Of a stretch of DNA of 64,000 nt, positions 32,812-43,206 are shown piece by piece. Below the pieces are notes generated by a model. That model was given only the letters and a program-made list of their open reading frames with translations. It made no database searches and was not told where the DNA came from. The translations under genes were made by a program, and so were the position numbers. Source of the stretch: Mesorhizobium sp. AR02 (GTDB lineage: Bacteria > Pseudomonadota > Alphaproteobacteria > Rhizobiales > Rhizobiaceae); the NCBI RefSeq assembly GCF_024746835.1, contig NZ_CP080531.1:7088001-7152000 (forward strand). The letters run 5' to 3'. Numbering within the stretch: position 1 is the first letter of the stretch; the number at the start of each line of letters is the position of its first letter.

Positions 32812-33801
32812 ATGACGGCCAAGGCCGATATCTCCCGGACAGACCGCATTGCCCTGTCGGTCGCCCGATTGTGGCTCACGCTTCGCCACCCCGCCCTTGT
32901 CGTGCGTTTCTTCCTGAAACTGGGCTATCTGCCCAATCCGGCCGCGCCCGTGCGCTACCATGAGCTGTTGCTCTGGCGAAAGATCCTCGACCGCAACCCG
33001 CTGTTCGTGACGCTGACCGACAAGCTGGCGGCCAAGGCCTATATCCGCGGCGCCTGCCCCGAACTCGCCTTGCCACGCACGCTCTGGTCCGGGCGCGACC
33101 CTGCCGACATTCCTCTCGACCTGCTGGCCGGCGATGTCATCGTCAAGACAAACCACGGCTGCGCGATGAACATATTCGTTGCCAATGGCGCCCCCAATCA
33201 CGGCCTCATCGTCGCCAAGACGAGGCACTGGCTGAGAAAACGCTATGGCCGCCGCAATGGCGAATGGGCCTATTGGCCTGTCGTTCCCACCGTTTTCGTG
33301 GAAGAGCGGCTGGCGCTCTCCGGCGCAAGGATAGCAACCGACATCAAAGTGCATGTCTGCGGCGGTGAGGTAACGCATGCCTGGGTCGAGGATAAAGCCG
33401 CGAAGCGTTCGCTGCTTTTGGACCGGGACGCCAATCCATTGCCCGGGCGCGACCCGGACTATCCCCACGAGGATCAGGCGGTGCCCGTCAATGCGCAGCT
33501 TCTGGACTATGTTCGCCAGGCGGTATCGATCGCGCCAACCATCGCCGGCAACCTCGACTATATCCGCATCGACTTCCTGGTCACCGACCATTGTCTCTAC
33601 GCCGGCGAGATCGTCGTCTATCCCGGCGCCGGCTATGGCACCACCACCAATCCGGCGTTCGCCGGCGAAATCGAACGGCTCTGGCGGCTCGACCAATCCG
33701 CCTTCCTGCGCCGCCCCCACAAAGGGGTTGTGCGCCTCTATGCCGACGCGCTCCGCGCCAGATGCCGGGCCGGCATCGCAAATGACGACGTCGGGGCCTA
33801 G
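32812..33801 (+). CDS. TupA-like ATP-grasp protein
   Basis: A 329-aa protein of the ATPgrasp_TupA family, named after a teichuronopeptide synthesis protein. Recognisable blocks are FVTLTDKLAAKAYIRG (about 70), GDVIVKTNHGCAMN (about 115, phosphate-binding Lys), PTVFVEERL (about 165), DIKVHVCGGEV and NLDYIRIDFLVTD (metal-site Asp). Family members are found with surface-polysaccharide genes and presumably attach an amino acid to a sugar. Here there is no other glycan gene next to it. It ends 4 bp inside the convergent DUF883-like gene. Confidence 0.8.
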   Translation: MTAKADISRTDRIALSVARLWLTLRHPALVVRFFLKLGYLPNPAAPVRYHELLLWRKILDRNPLFVTLTDKLAAKAYIRGACPELALPRTLWSGRDPADIPLDLLAGDVIVKTNHGCAMNIFVANGAPNHGLIVAKTRHWLRKRYGRRNGEWAYWPVVPTVFVEERLALSGARIATDIKVHVCGGEVTHAWVEDKAAKRSLLLDRDANPLPGRDPDYPHEDQAVPVNAQLLDYVRQAVSIAPTIAGNLDYIRIDFLVTDHCLYAGEIVVYPGAGYGTTTNPAFAGEIERLWRLDQSAFLRRPHKGVVRLYADALRARCRAGIANDDVGA

Positions 33802-34103
33802 CGCCGGCTGAACAGCAGGCTGGCGACCAGGCCGAGCACCACAAGGCCAACGGCGGCGGCCGCCGCCGGATGGTCGCGGGCCGATTTCTCGATCACCCTG
33901 CCCTGTTTGCGAATTGCCGGCATCGCATCCCGCAGACGCCCTGCAAGATCGGAATACGTGTCGAGAGCGGCATCGCGGCCGTCTTCATAGTAAGCGCCGC
34001 CACGCTTTGACACGGCCTTGCGCAACGCCGCGAGTTCCCTCGAGAGGGCCGCGACCTGCTTTTCGAGGTCGATGTCCGAAAGGGTTGAAAATGATGCCAT
34101 CAT
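33798..34103 (-). CDS. Membrane-anchored helical protein, ElaB/YqjD/DUF883-like
   Basis: A 101-aa protein: a long amphipathic helix (LSDIDLEKQVAALSRELAALRKAVSKRG), a second helix (YSDLAGRLRDAMPAIRKQGRVIEKSARDHP) and one C-terminal transmembrane helix ending FSRR, the layout of ElaB/YqjD inner-membrane, ribosome-associated proteins. Two adjacent ATGs (34103, 34100) are both near AAGGAA; I use the first. A 15-bp tandem duplication lies just upstream in its 5' leader. Confidence 0.68.
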   Translation of the reverse strand: MMASFSTLSDIDLEKQVAALSRELAALRKAVSKRGGAYYEDGRDAALDTYSDLAGRLRDAMPAIRKQGRVIEKSARDHPAAAAAVGLVVLGLVASLLFSRR

Positions 34104-34113
34104 GCGTTTCCTT

Positions 34114-34142
34114 GTCTTGCAGAAGGATGTCTTGCAGAAGGA
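34114..34142. repeat. 15-bp tandem duplication in the leader of the DUF883-like gene
   Basis: GTCTTGCAGAAGGA occurs at 34114-34127 and again at 34129-34142, one base apart, 10 bp upstream of the start codon. The duplicated segment is read as leader RNA on the minus strand. Confidence 0.8.
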
Positions 34143-34205
34143 AACGTAACGCCTCACCCCAAGTCGGGTTCCGGTCTTGAGGCTTCAAAGCACCTTTGGC
34201 GGCGG

Positions 34206-34745
34206 TCAGCGCACCTGGTCGAGCAGGCGCTTGCATTCCAGCAGGTCGAACAGCGCCTCCTGCAGCAGCGCGCGATTGTCACGCGAGAGTTTCGACGCGT
34301 CCGGCGGAACCGGACCTTCCTCATCGCTCTTGCCCAGGCCGAAAAAGCGGCGGCTGGGCTTGACCCTTGGCTGGCCAACCAGCTCATCATCGCCGCCGCG
34401 CGGCTGCGCTGCCGGCGTCAGCGGCACCTGGTCGGCCTGCTTTCGCTGCGAGATCGCCTCGACGGCGGCCATATCGCCATTGCCGATGGCGACGAGGAAA
34501 TGATTGCCGTTTTCGCGCAGCAGCTTCTGCACGCCCTTGATGGTGTAGCCCTGGTCGTAAAGCATGTGGCGGATGCCCTTGATCAGCTCGACATCCTGCG
34601 GCCGGTAATAGCGGCGGCCGCCGCCGCGCTTCATCGGCTTGATCTGGTTGAAGCGTGTCTCCCAGAAGCGCAGCACATGCTGCGGCAGGTCGAGATCTTC
34701 GGCGACCTCGCTGATGGTGCGGAAGGCGTCAGGGCTCTTGTCCAT
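34206..34745 (-). CDS. MerR-family transcriptional regulator
   Basis: A 179-aa regulator from ATG 34745. The winged helix-turn-helix is at the N-terminus ([68 protein letters not shown]); the C-terminal part is variable, with a basic patch [11 protein letters not shown] and a final coiled coil. No conserved cysteines for metal sensing. It follows ihfA in the plsX-fabH-ihfA-merR order that is conserved in rhizobia. The effector is unknown. Confidence 0.88.
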   Translation of the reverse strand: MDKSPDAFRTISEVAEDLDLPQHVLRFWETRFNQIKPMKRGGGRRYYRPQDVELIKGIRHMLYDQGYTIKGVQKLLRENGNHFLVAIGNGDMAAVEAISQRKQADQVPLTPAAQPRGGDDELVGQPRVKPSRRFFGLGKSDEEGPVPPDASKLSRDNRALLQEALFDLLECKRLLDQVR

Positions 34746-34959
34746 GGGCGAAATCCTCACGCTGGAGCGTGACCCGGAACGGTATTCAGCGAGATCAGGC
34801 TTCAACAAAGAGAGAAGCTCATTCCATTTGCGCGGAATGAATCATACACCAAACACCAATCCGGCCATACTGCCGAATCGGGCCTTATTTCAGCGGTTTG
34901 TGAAGCAATATTCAAGCCCGGCGTCATGGCGGGGCCGGTTTTCAACCGGACAATGTAGG

Positions 34960-35283
34960 TTATTTGCCGCCCTTGGCCTTGCTGTTCTGATGAGAGCGCA
35001 AGATGCGGTTCTTCAACACGTTCGACGATTTGAAGGTCATCACCCTGCGCGGCAGGATCGGCACCTCTTCACCGGTCTTGGGATTGCGCCCGATGCGCTC
35101 ATTCTTGGAGCGGACGTGGAATGTCGCGAAGGACGAAAGCTTGACCGTCTCGCCACGAACGATGGCTTCGCAGATTTCGTCCAGCACAGCTTCGACGAGT
35201 TCGGCGGATTCAGTGCGCGACAGACCGACCTTTCGATAGACGGCCTCCGCCAGGTCGGCACGCGTAAGTGTCTTTCCCCCCAT
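34960..35283 (-). CDS. ihfA: Integration host factor, alpha subunit
   Basis: A 107-aa DNA-bending protein of the HU/IHF fold. The DNA-contact arm signature [27 protein letters not shown] is intact, including the Pro that intercalates into DNA. The start [23 protein letters not shown] is typical of alphaproteobacterial IHF-alpha. It partners with IHF-beta, not in this window. It lies 102 bp downstream of fabH. Confidence 0.95.
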   Translation of the reverse strand: MGGKTLTRADLAEAVYRKVGLSRTESAELVEAVLDEICEAIVRGETVKLSSFATFHVRSKNERIGRNPKTGEEVPILPRRVMTFKSSNVLKNRILRSHQNSKAKGGK

Positions 35284-35385
35284 GCGACCGTCCCATCAGC
35301 TCAAACATAAAATTCGGCACAACAACGGCTGAGCCTAAGTAATTGATCCGGCAAGGTCAAGGACCGAAACCGGGCCGTTCGGCAC

Positions 35386-36357
35386 TTACCAGCGAACCAG
35401 AACAGCACCCCAGGTGAAGCCGCCGCCCATCGCTTCCAGGAGGACCAGGTCGCCCTTCTTGATGCGGCCATCGGCAACGGCCACCGACAGCGCCAGCGGC
35501 ACGGAAGCAGCCGAGGTGTTACCGTGCAAATCGACGGTAACCACCACCTTTTGTTCTGCAATCCCGAGCTTCTTGGCCGAAGCGTCAATAATTCGTTTAT
35601 TGGCCTGATGCGGCACGAACCAGTCGAGATCGTCGGCTGATATGCCGGCGGCCGAGAAGGTCGCCTCGATGACATCGGTGATCATGCCGACCGCGTGCTT
35701 GAAGACTTCGCGGCCTTCCATCCTGAGGTGGCCGACGGTTCCTGTCGTGGATGGTCCGCCGTCGACAAAAAGCTTGTCCTTGTGCACGCCGTCAGAGCGC
35801 AGGCTGGCGGCCAGAACGCCGCGGTCGGCAATCGTGCCGGCCCCCTCGCCTGCTTCCAGGACCAGTGCGCCGGCGCCGTCGCCGAACAGCACGCAGGTCG
35901 AACGGTCGCTCCAGTCGAGGATGCGCGAGAACGTCTCCGAGCCGATCACCAGCACGCGTTTGGCCAGGCCGCCACGGATGTAGAGATCGGCAGTCGTCAC
36001 CGCATAGACGAAGCCCGAGCACACCGCCTGCATGTCGAAGGCAAAGCCGTGATGCATGCCGAGCCGGTTCTGGATCTCGACCGCGGTGGCCGGGAATGTG
36101 TTGTTGGGCGTCGACGTCGCCAGCACGATCAGGTCGATGTCATCAGGCGTCAGCCCGGCATCGGCAAGGGCGGCGCGGGCCGCGGCCTCCCCAAGCGAAG
36201 CCGTCGTCTCGTCATCGGCCGCGATATGACGCTGGCGGATGCCGGTGCGCTGGGCGATCCACTCATCCGAGGTCTCGACCATGCCCTCGAAATCGGCATT
36301 CTTCATGATGCGGCGGGGCAGCGCGGCGCCCGTGCCGCGCACGACTGATCTGATCAA
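35386..36357 (-). CDS. fabH: 3-oxoacyl-ACP synthase III
   Basis: Condensing enzyme that starts fatty acid synthesis from acetyl-CoA and malonyl-ACP. The 323-aa protein has the Cys-His-Asn triad: Cys in [12 protein letters not shown], His in [13 protein letters not shown] and Asn in [14 protein letters not shown]. Length and order are standard for FabH. It begins 9 bp after plsX ends and the two are almost certainly cotranscribed. Confidence 0.96.
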   Translation of the reverse strand: MIRSVVRGTGAALPRRIMKNADFEGMVETSDEWIAQRTGIRQRHIAADDETTASLGEAAARAALADAGLTPDDIDLIVLATSTPNNTFPATAVEIQNRLGMHHGFAFDMQAVCSGFVYAVTTADLYIRGGLAKRVLVIGSETFSRILDWSDRSTCVLFGDGAGALVLEAGEGAGTIADRGVLAASLRSDGVHKDKLFVDGGPSTTGTVGHLRMEGREVFKHAVGMITDVIEATFSAAGISADDLDWFVPHQANKRIIDASAKKLGIAEQKVVVTVDLHGNTSAASVPLALSVAVADGRIKKGDLVLLEAMGGGFTWGAVLVRW

Positions 36358-36366
36358 AGTTCTTTC

Positions 36367-37437
36367 CTATTCCTTCGCGTCGGTAACGACGTCGGATTTC
36401 CGGGATGACAATGCATGCGGGTTGCGCGCATGAAACAGGTCCAGGTCGGCTTCGATGCGGTCGAGCAGATTGTTGCGCACCATGTCGTAGCCGAGCTCGA
36501 TCGCCGCGGCAAAACCGTCCGAATCAGCACCGCCGTGGCTTTTGACGACGATGCCGTTCAGCCCCAGGAAGACGCCGCCGTTGGAGCGGCCGACATCCAT
36601 CTTTTCGCGCAGGCGATCGAAGGCGCCCTTGGCGAAAACATAGCCGATCTTGGCCATCAGCGTGCGGCTCATAGCGGCACGCAGATACCCTGCGATCTGG
36701 CGCGCGGTGCCTTCGGCCGTCTTCAGCGCGATGTTGCCGGCGAAGCCTTCCGTCACCACCACGTCGACCGTGCCCTTGCCGATATCGTCGCCTTCGACAA
36801 AGCCATGATAGTTCATCGAGGCCATGTTGGCCTCGCGCAGCATGCGTCCCGCTTCCTTGACCTCTTCCTGGCCCTTGATCTCTTCCACGCCGACATTGAG
36901 CAGGCCGACGGTGGGCCGGGCGATGCCGAAGACGGAGCGCGCCATGCCGGTGCCGAGAATGGCAAAATCAATGAGCTGGTGCGCATCGGCACCAATGGTG
37001 GCGCCGACGTCCAGAACCACGCTTTCGCCGCGCAATGTCGGCCACAATGCCGCGATCGCCGGGCGCTCGATGGTGGCCATGGTGCGCAGGCAGAATTTCG
37101 ACATCGCCATCAACGCGCCGGTGTTGCCGGCGGAGATGCAGGCGTCCGCGGCGCCCGACTTGACCGCTTCGACCGCCTTCCACATCGACGACTTCCAGCG
37201 GCCATGGCGCAGCGCCTGGCTCGGCTTGTCGTCCATCCTGACCGCGATCTCGCAGTGGAAGAATTCGCTCACCTCGGCCAATTTGGGAAACTTGGCCAGT
37301 TCTGGGCGCACCAGCTCCTCACGCCCGTAGATGACGAAGCGGATGTCGGGACGGCGGGTGGCGACCGTCATGAGCGCCGGAATGACCACGGCTGGTCCGT
37401 GATCGCCGCCCATGGCATCGATGGAAATCCTGATCAC
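36367..37437 (-). CDS. plsX: Phosphate acyltransferase PlsX
   Basis: Makes acyl-phosphate from acyl-ACP for phospholipid synthesis at the membrane. The 356-aa sequence has the conserved start [19 protein letters not shown] and the blocks [29 protein letters not shown] and [27 protein letters not shown]. It is followed closely by fabH and preceded by a DUF177 gene 113 bp upstream, without rpmF between them. Confidence 0.96.
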   Translation of the reverse strand: MIRISIDAMGGDHGPAVVIPALMTVATRRPDIRFVIYGREELVRPELAKFPKLAEVSEFFHCEIAVRMDDKPSQALRHGRWKSSMWKAVEAVKSGAADACISAGNTGALMAMSKFCLRTMATIERPAIAALWPTLRGESVVLDVGATIGADAHQLIDFAILGTGMARSVFGIARPTVGLLNVGVEEIKGQEEVKEAGRMLREANMASMNYHGFVEGDDIGKGTVDVVVTEGFAGNIALKTAEGTARQIAGYLRAAMSRTLMAKIGYVFAKGAFDRLREKMDVGRSNGGVFLGLNGIVVKSHGGADSDGFAAAIELGYDMVRNNLLDRIEADLDLFHARNPHALSSRKSDVVTDAKE

Positions 37438-37550
37438 GCGGTATTCATCTCACGGTTATGCGGCAGGTCGCTTTAGTGATCGCGAAGGTTCGGCGAAAAT
37501 AGCGGTTTTGGGTTTTCACACAACCGACTTTTCCGTCGCGGGCGAGGTTT

Positions 37551-38099
37551 TCAGGATTTTCCCAGCAAGGATCGCAGTTTTTGCTGAAATTCATTCTCCA
37601 CCCCTTCAGTCTCACCGCCGGCATCCAGCGACGCGCCCGCCTTGCGTGGATAGGGGTCGATCGCCAATCCGAAGAACTGTTCGGCAAGCGCCCCGACATC
37701 GATGATGTCACCGGAGAATGTTTCGGGACTGTCAGGGCCGTCCGCATCGAGCAGGATCTCGCCACCGCCTTCGAATCCCTGCCGCCCAAGCTTGGACTCC
37801 TCGGGCAGCAGCAGCGCCTCGACCGGCTCGTCGATATGCGCCTGGACGGGATCGAGCGTGACGATGCAGGCCTGCGTGATATCGGCCTCGACACGGCCGC
37901 TGACCTTGACGCCATTGCGCTTCCAGGACGTCACAAGAAGTTCAGCGCGATAGGCTTCGACCGATAGCAGTTCGTGCTCCTCGGCAAGTGCCGCGCGCTG
38001 GGCGGCGTCGGCCTCGATCACCACCGGCAGGCCCTTCTGCGGCAGACGGGCGACATTCGCGAAAAAGGAAACTGGGCTTTGCGGATCAGCATGTTTCAT
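37551..38099 (-). CDS. DUF177 (YceD-like) protein
   Basis: A 182-aa protein from ATG 38099, which has GGGAGG upstream and overlaps the previous stop as TGATG. It has the YceD/DUF177 layout: beta-rich N-terminal part, central VSGRVEADITQACIVTLDPVQAHIDEPVE (with the conserved C-V-T-L), the acidic stretch and IDVGALAEQFFGLAIDPYPRKAG. In bacteria the family is linked to 23S rRNA or lipid-gene operons; here it precedes plsX as usual. Confidence 0.87.
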   Translation of the reverse strand: MKHADPQSPVSFFANVARLPQKGLPVVIEADAAQRAALAEEHELLSVEAYRAELLVTSWKRNGVKVSGRVEADITQACIVTLDPVQAHIDEPVEALLLPEESKLGRQGFEGGGEILLDADGPDSPETFSGDIIDVGALAEQFFGLAIDPYPRKAGASLDAGGETEGVENEFQQKLRSLLGKS

Positions 38100-38644
38100 C
38101 AAGCACCTCCCTTGGCGAGCGGAAACGCCACCGTGCCGGAAACGATTGATTCGGACGGCTGCGCGGCCAACTGCCGACAGGCGTCGGCGACATAGTCGGC
38201 CAATTGCGGCGCCTCCGGCCATGTGCCGGCATCGGGCCGGACATTGCGAGCAAGAGCCGCGATCAGCCCGTCGCGATCGTTTCTTTCCAACGCGTCATCA
38301 TAGGCGGCGGTGCGGCCATAAAACATCTTCGCCAGTTTCTTCATGCGTTTGGGCACGCCGACGTCACCAATGCCCAGCTCCCGCAGCGAATGGTCGACGT
38401 CGAGGAAGAACTCGTCGATCAGCACCTGGGCGATCTCCTGCGCCACACCGTCCTCGCCGCGCAAGCGATGCTGGAACAGGAACATATGCAGCGAAAGCAT
38501 CTCGAAACGGCCGAGCGGCGTGTCCAGCACATTCCAGTGGGAATAAAATACACTCTGCCGCGCCGCCGCCACGATTTGTGCGTAAAGCGCGTCCGTGATG
38601 GCGCGGTTGGCGTGGCGTTCGCGACCAAAAAGGCGCTGGAACAT
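38099..38644 (-). CDS. Ubiquinol-cytochrome c chaperone (Cbp3) family protein
   Basis: A 181-aa protein from ATG 38644. The block FYSHWNVLDTPLGRFEMLSLHMFLFQHRL and the later DHSLRELGIGDVGVPKRMKKLAKMFYGR are typical of the bacterial relatives of mitochondrial Cbp3/UQCC1, which assists cytochrome bc1 assembly. It is the first gene of the operon leading through DUF177 to plsX and is divergent from bamE with 114 bp between them. Confidence 0.88.
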   Translation of the reverse strand: MFQRLFGRERHANRAITDALYAQIVAAARQSVFYSHWNVLDTPLGRFEMLSLHMFLFQHRLRGEDGVAQEIAQVLIDEFFLDVDHSLRELGIGDVGVPKRMKKLAKMFYGRTAAYDDALERNDRDGLIAALARNVRPDAGTWPEAPQLADYVADACRQLAAQPSESIVSGTVAFPLAKGGA

Positions 38645-38758
38645 GGGGATGGTCTCCGGGGACCGTTTGTTGAATTGGCCTTGTTGCATCGGCAAGCAAG
38701 CTGGTTTACCGGTTTTGCGGCCCAGCGCAAGTTGCGGCGATATAATGGAGAATTGTTG

Positions 38759-39274
38759 TTGCGCGCGCTGAATTTCAAGTCGACCTTCTCGTCCAGGCCC
38801 GCCGGCGCGATCTCGCTGCTGCTCGTCGTATCGGCGCTCTCGGCATGTCATACCAACAAGATGTTCGGCGACCTCAGTCCGAGCGAGACGCTCACGCAAG
38901 GCTATGTCTACGACCAGCAGGCCGTCGATTCGGTGCCCGTCGGCTCCAGCCGCGAGCAGGTGCTTCTGGCGCTTGGCACGCCGTCGACCACGGCGACTTT
39001 CGACAATGAGGCGTTTTATTACATCTCGCAAACGCGCAAGCGCTATGTCGCCTTCGACAAGCCCAGGCTGGTCGACCAGAAAGTGCTGGCGGTCTATTTC
39101 GGCGCCGATGGCCGCGTCACCCAGATCGCCAATTATGGCTTGAAGGACGGCAAGATTTTCGACTTCATCTCGCGCACCACGCCGACTGGCGGCAAGGACC
39201 AGAACTTCCTCAGCCAAATCATCAACGGCGCCAGCAAGCTGGCGCCCGGCATCCCCGGCGGCGGCACTCCCTGA
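38759..39274 (+). CDS. bamE: Outer-membrane assembly lipoprotein BamE
   Basis: Small lipoprotein of the beta-barrel assembly machine (SmpA/OmlA domain); 171 aa. No ATG fits: the frame opens at three consecutive TTG codons (38753, 38756, 38759) behind GGAG at 38747-38750, and 38759 has the best spacing. A signal peptide follows, with lipobox LSAC. The domain is seen in YVYDQQAVDSVPVGSSREQVLLALGTPSTTATFDNEAFYYIS. An intrinsic terminator follows at 39326-39355. Confidence 0.88.
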   Translation: MRALNFKSTFSSRPAGAISLLLVVSALSACHTNKMFGDLSPSETLTQGYVYDQQAVDSVPVGSSREQVLLALGTPSTTATFDNEAFYYISQTRKRYVAFDKPRLVDQKVLAVYFGADGRVTQIANYGLKDGKIFDFISRTTPTGGKDQNFLSQIINGASKLAPGIPGGGTP

Positions 39275-39325
39275 TCCATCAGACTCTGCTTCCCCACGGG
39301 GAAAGCGGCATATCTCAGGCGACCG

Positions 39326-39355
39326 AAAACCCGTGGGAGCGATCTCACGGGTTTT
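39326..39355 (+). terminator. Intrinsic terminator after bamE
   Basis: AAAACCCGTG (39326-39335) pairs with CACGGGTTTT (39346-39355), followed by TGTTTGG. The loop region GGAGCGATCT recurs, inverted, in the terminator at 41016-41045. Confidence 0.85.
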
Positions 39356-39432
39356 TGTTTGGCCAAGGCAGGCCCGGCTTGCCAGCAATGGGGCAAGCCC
39401 GTATCCAAATCCCCGGGCTTTGGGGTTTGAAA

Positions 39433-39978
39433 ATGAGCAGTGGCGAACGTGTAACATCGGACGGCTGGATGGCCACGGGAACACCCGATCGGCAGACCGT
39501 GACACCTGATTGGCTTGCCATCGATCCTCCGGCAATCGACGGCGTCAGGATCAAGGAAATCAGGCCGGTCGCGACGTCCAACGGCTATCTCACCGAGGTT
39601 TTCCGGGACGAGTGGGATCTCGATCGATTGCCCGTCGGCCAGGTCTTCCAGCGCACGATGTATCCGGGTGCGGTGACCGGCTGGCACGCACACAAGGTCA
39701 CGCAGGATCGGCTTTTCTGTTGTGTCGGCAGTGTGCGCATATCGCTCTATGACGGCCGAAAGGCTTCGCCCAGCTTCGGCACGGTCTGGCACAAGATCGT
39801 CGGCGCGTTGCGGCCGGCGATCGTCGTCATCCCGCCCGGCGTGTGGCATGGCGTGACGGCTCTCGGACCAGAGATCGCCCTGCTGCTCAACCTCGTCGAC
39901 AAGGCCTATGCGTACGACGCGCCGGACCATTGGCGCCTGCCGCCGGACACGGATCACATCCCCTATAGACTGGTGTAG
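39433..39978 (+). CDS. RmlC-like cupin (dTDP-sugar epimerase-related)
   Basis: A 181-aa protein from ATG 39433. The cupin barrel resembles dTDP-4-dehydrorhamnose 3,5-epimerase: GVRIKEIRPVATSNGYLTEVFRDEWDL, then VFQRTMYPGAVTGWHAHKVTQDRLFCCVGSVRISLYDGRKASPS and IPPGVWHGVTALGPEIALLLNLVDKAY. The His-x-His (WHAHKV) and later WHGV fit a metal or catalytic centre. It ends one base before the glycosyltransferase start, so both probably act on the same sugar. Confidence 0.78.
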   Translation: MSSGERVTSDGWMATGTPDRQTVTPDWLAIDPPAIDGVRIKEIRPVATSNGYLTEVFRDEWDLDRLPVGQVFQRTMYPGAVTGWHAHKVTQDRLFCCVGSVRISLYDGRKASPSFGTVWHKIVGALRPAIVVIPPGVWHGVTALGPEIALLLNLVDKAYAYDAPDHWRLPPDTDHIPYRLV

Positions 39979-39979
39979 C

Positions 39980-40987
39980 GTGGATCGATCCGGCCAGTCC
40001 GATGCAACCGGGCAGACCGCGCCGCTCGTCTCGGTGGTGATTGCAACCCACAACCGCCCCGCCGCCTTGCGACAGGCGTTGCGCAGCGTGCTGGGCCAGA
40101 CCTTGCAGGACTTCGAAATTCTGGTGATTGGCGATGCCTGTCGCCCCGACACGGCGGCGCTCATCGCCGAATTCGCCGATCCGCGCATCGTCTATGTCGA
40201 CCTGCCGGTCAATTTCGGCGAGCAATCCGGCCCCAACAATATCGGCTTCGCCAGGGCACGTGGCCGGTTCGTCGCCTTGCTCAACCATGACGACCTCTGG
40301 TTTCCGGACCATCTCGCGGCGATGACCGGCTGGATCGATGCGACCGGCGCCGATATCATCATCGCTCGCGGCGCCATCATCGAACCTGCGCGGATGAAAG
40401 GCGATCCTCTCAAGACCTTAATCTACGGGATGGGCAAAGGCGGGTTTTACGATCCCGTCATCACAGCCGGATACGGATCGGCACAGATGGCCAGGCGGGC
40501 ATCGCTGGGCTGGCTCGGCCCCTGGCGCCCTGCCAGCGAGTGCCCCTGCGAAAGTTCGCAGGACTGGCTCTTCCGAGCCTGGCGAAAGGGGGCCGTGATC
40601 GCGACCATGCCACACCTGACGGTGCTCAGTATCTTCTCCGGCCAGCGCAGTGGCAGCTATGTCGAAGACACGGCGGTGGAGCAGGAAGAACTCGCCAGCG
40701 GCATGCGTATGCCGAACGACCTGCGCATCAAAATCCTTGCTGCGGCGGCGGCCCCTTCTCGCCTGAAGAAATTCAGCTATCTGAAACGCAGGCTTTGGGC
40801 CGCGTGCGGGATCCATCCGAGATCCGTCGAGTTTCGCCGCAAGTACGGACGTGGTTCCTGTGTTCCCAGGCTGCGTGAGATACGCGGCCTGCCGCCTATG
40901 CCAGAACGGGAACCGGGACTGGATGACTTGCTGGCCCGCTACCGCAAGCTCGCCGAGAGCGACGGAGCCAAGCCGAACGGTGGCTGA
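39980..40987 (+). CDS. Glycosyltransferase family 2
   Basis: A 335-aa GT-A glycosyltransferase from GTG 39980, one base past the cupin stop. The N-terminus has VSVVIATHNRPAALRQALRSVLGQTLQDFEILVIGDACRPD and the nucleotide-sugar metal motif as LLNHDDLWFPDHL. The C-terminal third, with basic and Tyr-rich stretches, is specific to this subgroup. With the cupin gene it forms a two-gene module enclosed by two similar terminators. Substrate unknown. Confidence 0.86.
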   Translation: MDRSGQSDATGQTAPLVSVVIATHNRPAALRQALRSVLGQTLQDFEILVIGDACRPDTAALIAEFADPRIVYVDLPVNFGEQSGPNNIGFARARGRFVALLNHDDLWFPDHLAAMTGWIDATGADIIIARGAIIEPARMKGDPLKTLIYGMGKGGFYDPVITAGYGSAQMARRASLGWLGPWRPASECPCESSQDWLFRAWRKGAVIATMPHLTVLSIFSGQRSGSYVEDTAVEQEELASGMRMPNDLRIKILAAAAAPSRLKKFSYLKRRLWAACGIHPRSVEFRRKYGRGSCVPRLREIRGLPPMPEREPGLDDLLARYRKLAESDGAKPNGG

Positions 40988-41015
40988 AGCACCGTGCCTG
41001 ATCCAAGACAAACAA

Positions 41016-41045
41016 AAACCCACGGGGATCGCTCCCCGCGGGTTT
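41016..41045. terminator. Bidirectional terminator between GT2 and hppA genes
   Basis: A 13-bp stem with one A-C mismatch (41016-41028 with 41033-41045), loop TCGC. T-runs occur on both sides in the appropriate strands, so it can end both the GT2 and the convergent hppA transcripts. In reverse complement it is very like the bamE terminator at 39326-39355. Confidence 0.8.
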
Positions 41046-41064
41046 CATGTGTCAACTGCTCAGC

Positions 41065-43206
41065 TCAGCCGTGCGCGAGCACGGCCAGCAGCAGGAGCGC
41101 CACGATGTTGGTGATCTTGATCGCCGGATTGACCGCCGGACCGGCGGTATCCTTGTAGGGATCGCCCACCGTATCGCCGGTCACCGAAGCCTTGTGCGCC
41201 TCGGAGCCCTTCAGGTGCTTGACGCCGTCCTTGTCGACAAAGCCGTCCTCGAAGGACTTTTTCGCATTGTCCCAGGCGCCGCCGCCCGAGGTCATCGAGA
41301 TGGCGACGAACAGGCCGTTGACGATGACGCCGAGCAGCGAGGCGCCGAGGGCGGCGAAGGCGGACGCCTTCGAACCCGAGATCAAAAGCACGCCGAAATA
41401 GACGACGAGCGGCGCCAGCACCGGCAGCAGCGACGGGATGATCATCTCCCGGATCGCCGCCTTGGTCAGAATGTCGACCGCACGCGCATAATTCGGCTTG
41501 GAGGTGCCGGCCATGATGCCCGGATCTTCACGGAACTGCTTGCGCACTTCCTCGACGATCGAGCCTGCCGCACGTCCGACAGCAGTCATGGCAATGCCGC
41601 CGAACAGGTAGGGGATGAGGCCGCCGAAGATCAGGCCGGCGACGACGTAGGGGTTGGAGAGGTCGAAGGAAACCTCGCCCATGCCCTGGAAGTAGGGATA
41701 TTTGTCGCCATTGGCGGCGAAGAACTTCAGGTCATTCGAATAGGCTGCGAACAGCACCAGCGCGCCGAGGCCGGCCGAGCCGATGGCATAGCCCTTGGTC
41801 ACCGCCTTGGTGGTGTTGCCGACCGCGTCGAGCGCGTCGGTCGAGTGACGCACTTCCTTGGGCAGGCCGGCCATTTCGGCAATGCCGCCGGCATTGTCGG
41901 TGACCGGGCCGAAGGCGTCGAGCGCAACGATCATGCCGGCAAGGCCGAGCATCGTCGTCACCGCGATCGCCGTGCCGAAGAGACCTGCGAGTTGATAGGT
42001 CGAGATGATACCGCCGACGATGACGATGGCCGGCAACGCCGTCGATTCCAGCGAGACCGCGAGGCCCTGGATGACGTTGGTGCCGTGACCGGTCACCGAC
42101 GCCTGGGCGATCGAGTTCACCGGACGCTTGCCTGTGCCTGTGTAGTATTCGGTAATCACCACGATGAGGCCGGTCACCACGAGGCCGATCAGGCCGCAGA
42201 TGAACGTGTTCTTGCCGGTGATGATCATGCCGGCAACGGTGCCGATCTCGCCCCAGCCGACTGTAGCGGACGTGGCGATGCCGAGGCCGACGATCGACAG
42301 CAGGCCGGTCACGATCAGGCCCTTGTAGAGCGCGCCCATGATCGAGCCGTTCGAACCGAGCTTGACGAAGAAGGTGCCGACGATCGAGGTCAGGATGCAG
42401 GCGCCGCAGATGGCGAGCGGATACAGCATCGCAGTCTGCAGAGCGGCGGTACCGCCGAAGAAGATGGCGGCGAGCACCATGGTGGCAACGACCGTCACGG
42501 CATAGGTTTCGAACAGATCGGCGGCCATGCCGGCGCAATCGCCGACATTGTCGCCGACATTGTCGGCGATGGTGGCCGGATTGCGCGGATCATCTTCCGG
42601 GATACCGGCTTCAACCTTGCCGACGAGATCGCCGCCGACGTCGGCACCCTTGGTGAAGATGCCGCCGCCGAGACGGGCGAAGATCGAGATCAGCGAAGCG
42701 CCGAAGCCGAGCGAGACCAGCGAGTCGATGACGATGCGGTCATTGGGCTGCAGGCCCATCGGGCCGGTCAGGATCAGGTAGTAGATCGACACGCCGAGCA
42801 GCGCCAGACCGGCAACCAGCATGCCGGTGATGGCGCCCGACTTGAAGGCGATGTCGAGACCGGCGGCGAGGCTGTTGGAGGCCGCCTGTGCCGTGCGCAC
42901 ATTGGCCCGCACCGAAACGTGCATGCCGATGAAGCCGGCGGCGCCCGACAGGACAGCGCCGATCAGGAAGCCGATCGCGGCGGTGATCGAAAGCAGCCAC
43001 CAGGCGAGCAAGAGCACCACCACGCCGACGATGGCGATGGTGGTGTACTGGCGCGCCAGATAGGCTTGCGCGCCTTCGCGGATGGCGGCAGAGATTTCCT
43101 GCATGCGTGCATTGCCCTGATCGGACGCAAGGACCGACCGTGTCGCCCAGATGGCGTAAAGGACAGAAAGCAAGCCGCAGGCGATGACGGCGTAAAGTAT
43201 GGTCAT
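41065..43206 (-). CDS. hppA: K+-independent membrane-bound proton pyrophosphatase
   Basis: Membrane pump that couples pyrophosphate hydrolysis to proton export; 713 aa with about 16 helices. The substrate loop [35 protein letters not shown] and the matching [14 protein letters not shown] are intact. The residue after GNTT is Lys ([10 protein letters not shown]), the marker of the K+-independent class (Ala in the K+-dependent class). Length is normal. It is a single gene with its own terminator at 41016-41045. Confidence 0.96.
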   Translation of the reverse strand: MTILYAVIACGLLSVLYAIWATRSVLASDQGNARMQEISAAIREGAQAYLARQYTTIAIVGVVVLLLAWWLLSITAAIGFLIGAVLSGAAGFIGMHVSVRANVRTAQAASNSLAAGLDIAFKSGAITGMLVAGLALLGVSIYYLILTGPMGLQPNDRIVIDSLVSLGFGASLISIFARLGGGIFTKGADVGGDLVGKVEAGIPEDDPRNPATIADNVGDNVGDCAGMAADLFETYAVTVVATMVLAAIFFGGTAALQTAMLYPLAICGACILTSIVGTFFVKLGSNGSIMGALYKGLIVTGLLSIVGLGIATSATVGWGEIGTVAGMIITGKNTFICGLIGLVVTGLIVVITEYYTGTGKRPVNSIAQASVTGHGTNVIQGLAVSLESTALPAIVIVGGIISTYQLAGLFGTAIAVTTMLGLAGMIVALDAFGPVTDNAGGIAEMAGLPKEVRHSTDALDAVGNTTKAVTKGYAIGSAGLGALVLFAAYSNDLKFFAANGDKYPYFQGMGEVSFDLSNPYVVAGLIFGGLIPYLFGGIAMTAVGRAAGSIVEEVRKQFREDPGIMAGTSKPNYARAVDILTKAAIREMIIPSLLPVLAPLVVYFGVLLISGSKASAFAALGASLLGVIVNGLFVAISMTSGGGAWDNAKKSFEDGFVDKDGVKHLKGSEAHKASVTGDTVGDPYKDTAGPAVNPAIKITNIVALLLLAVLAHG

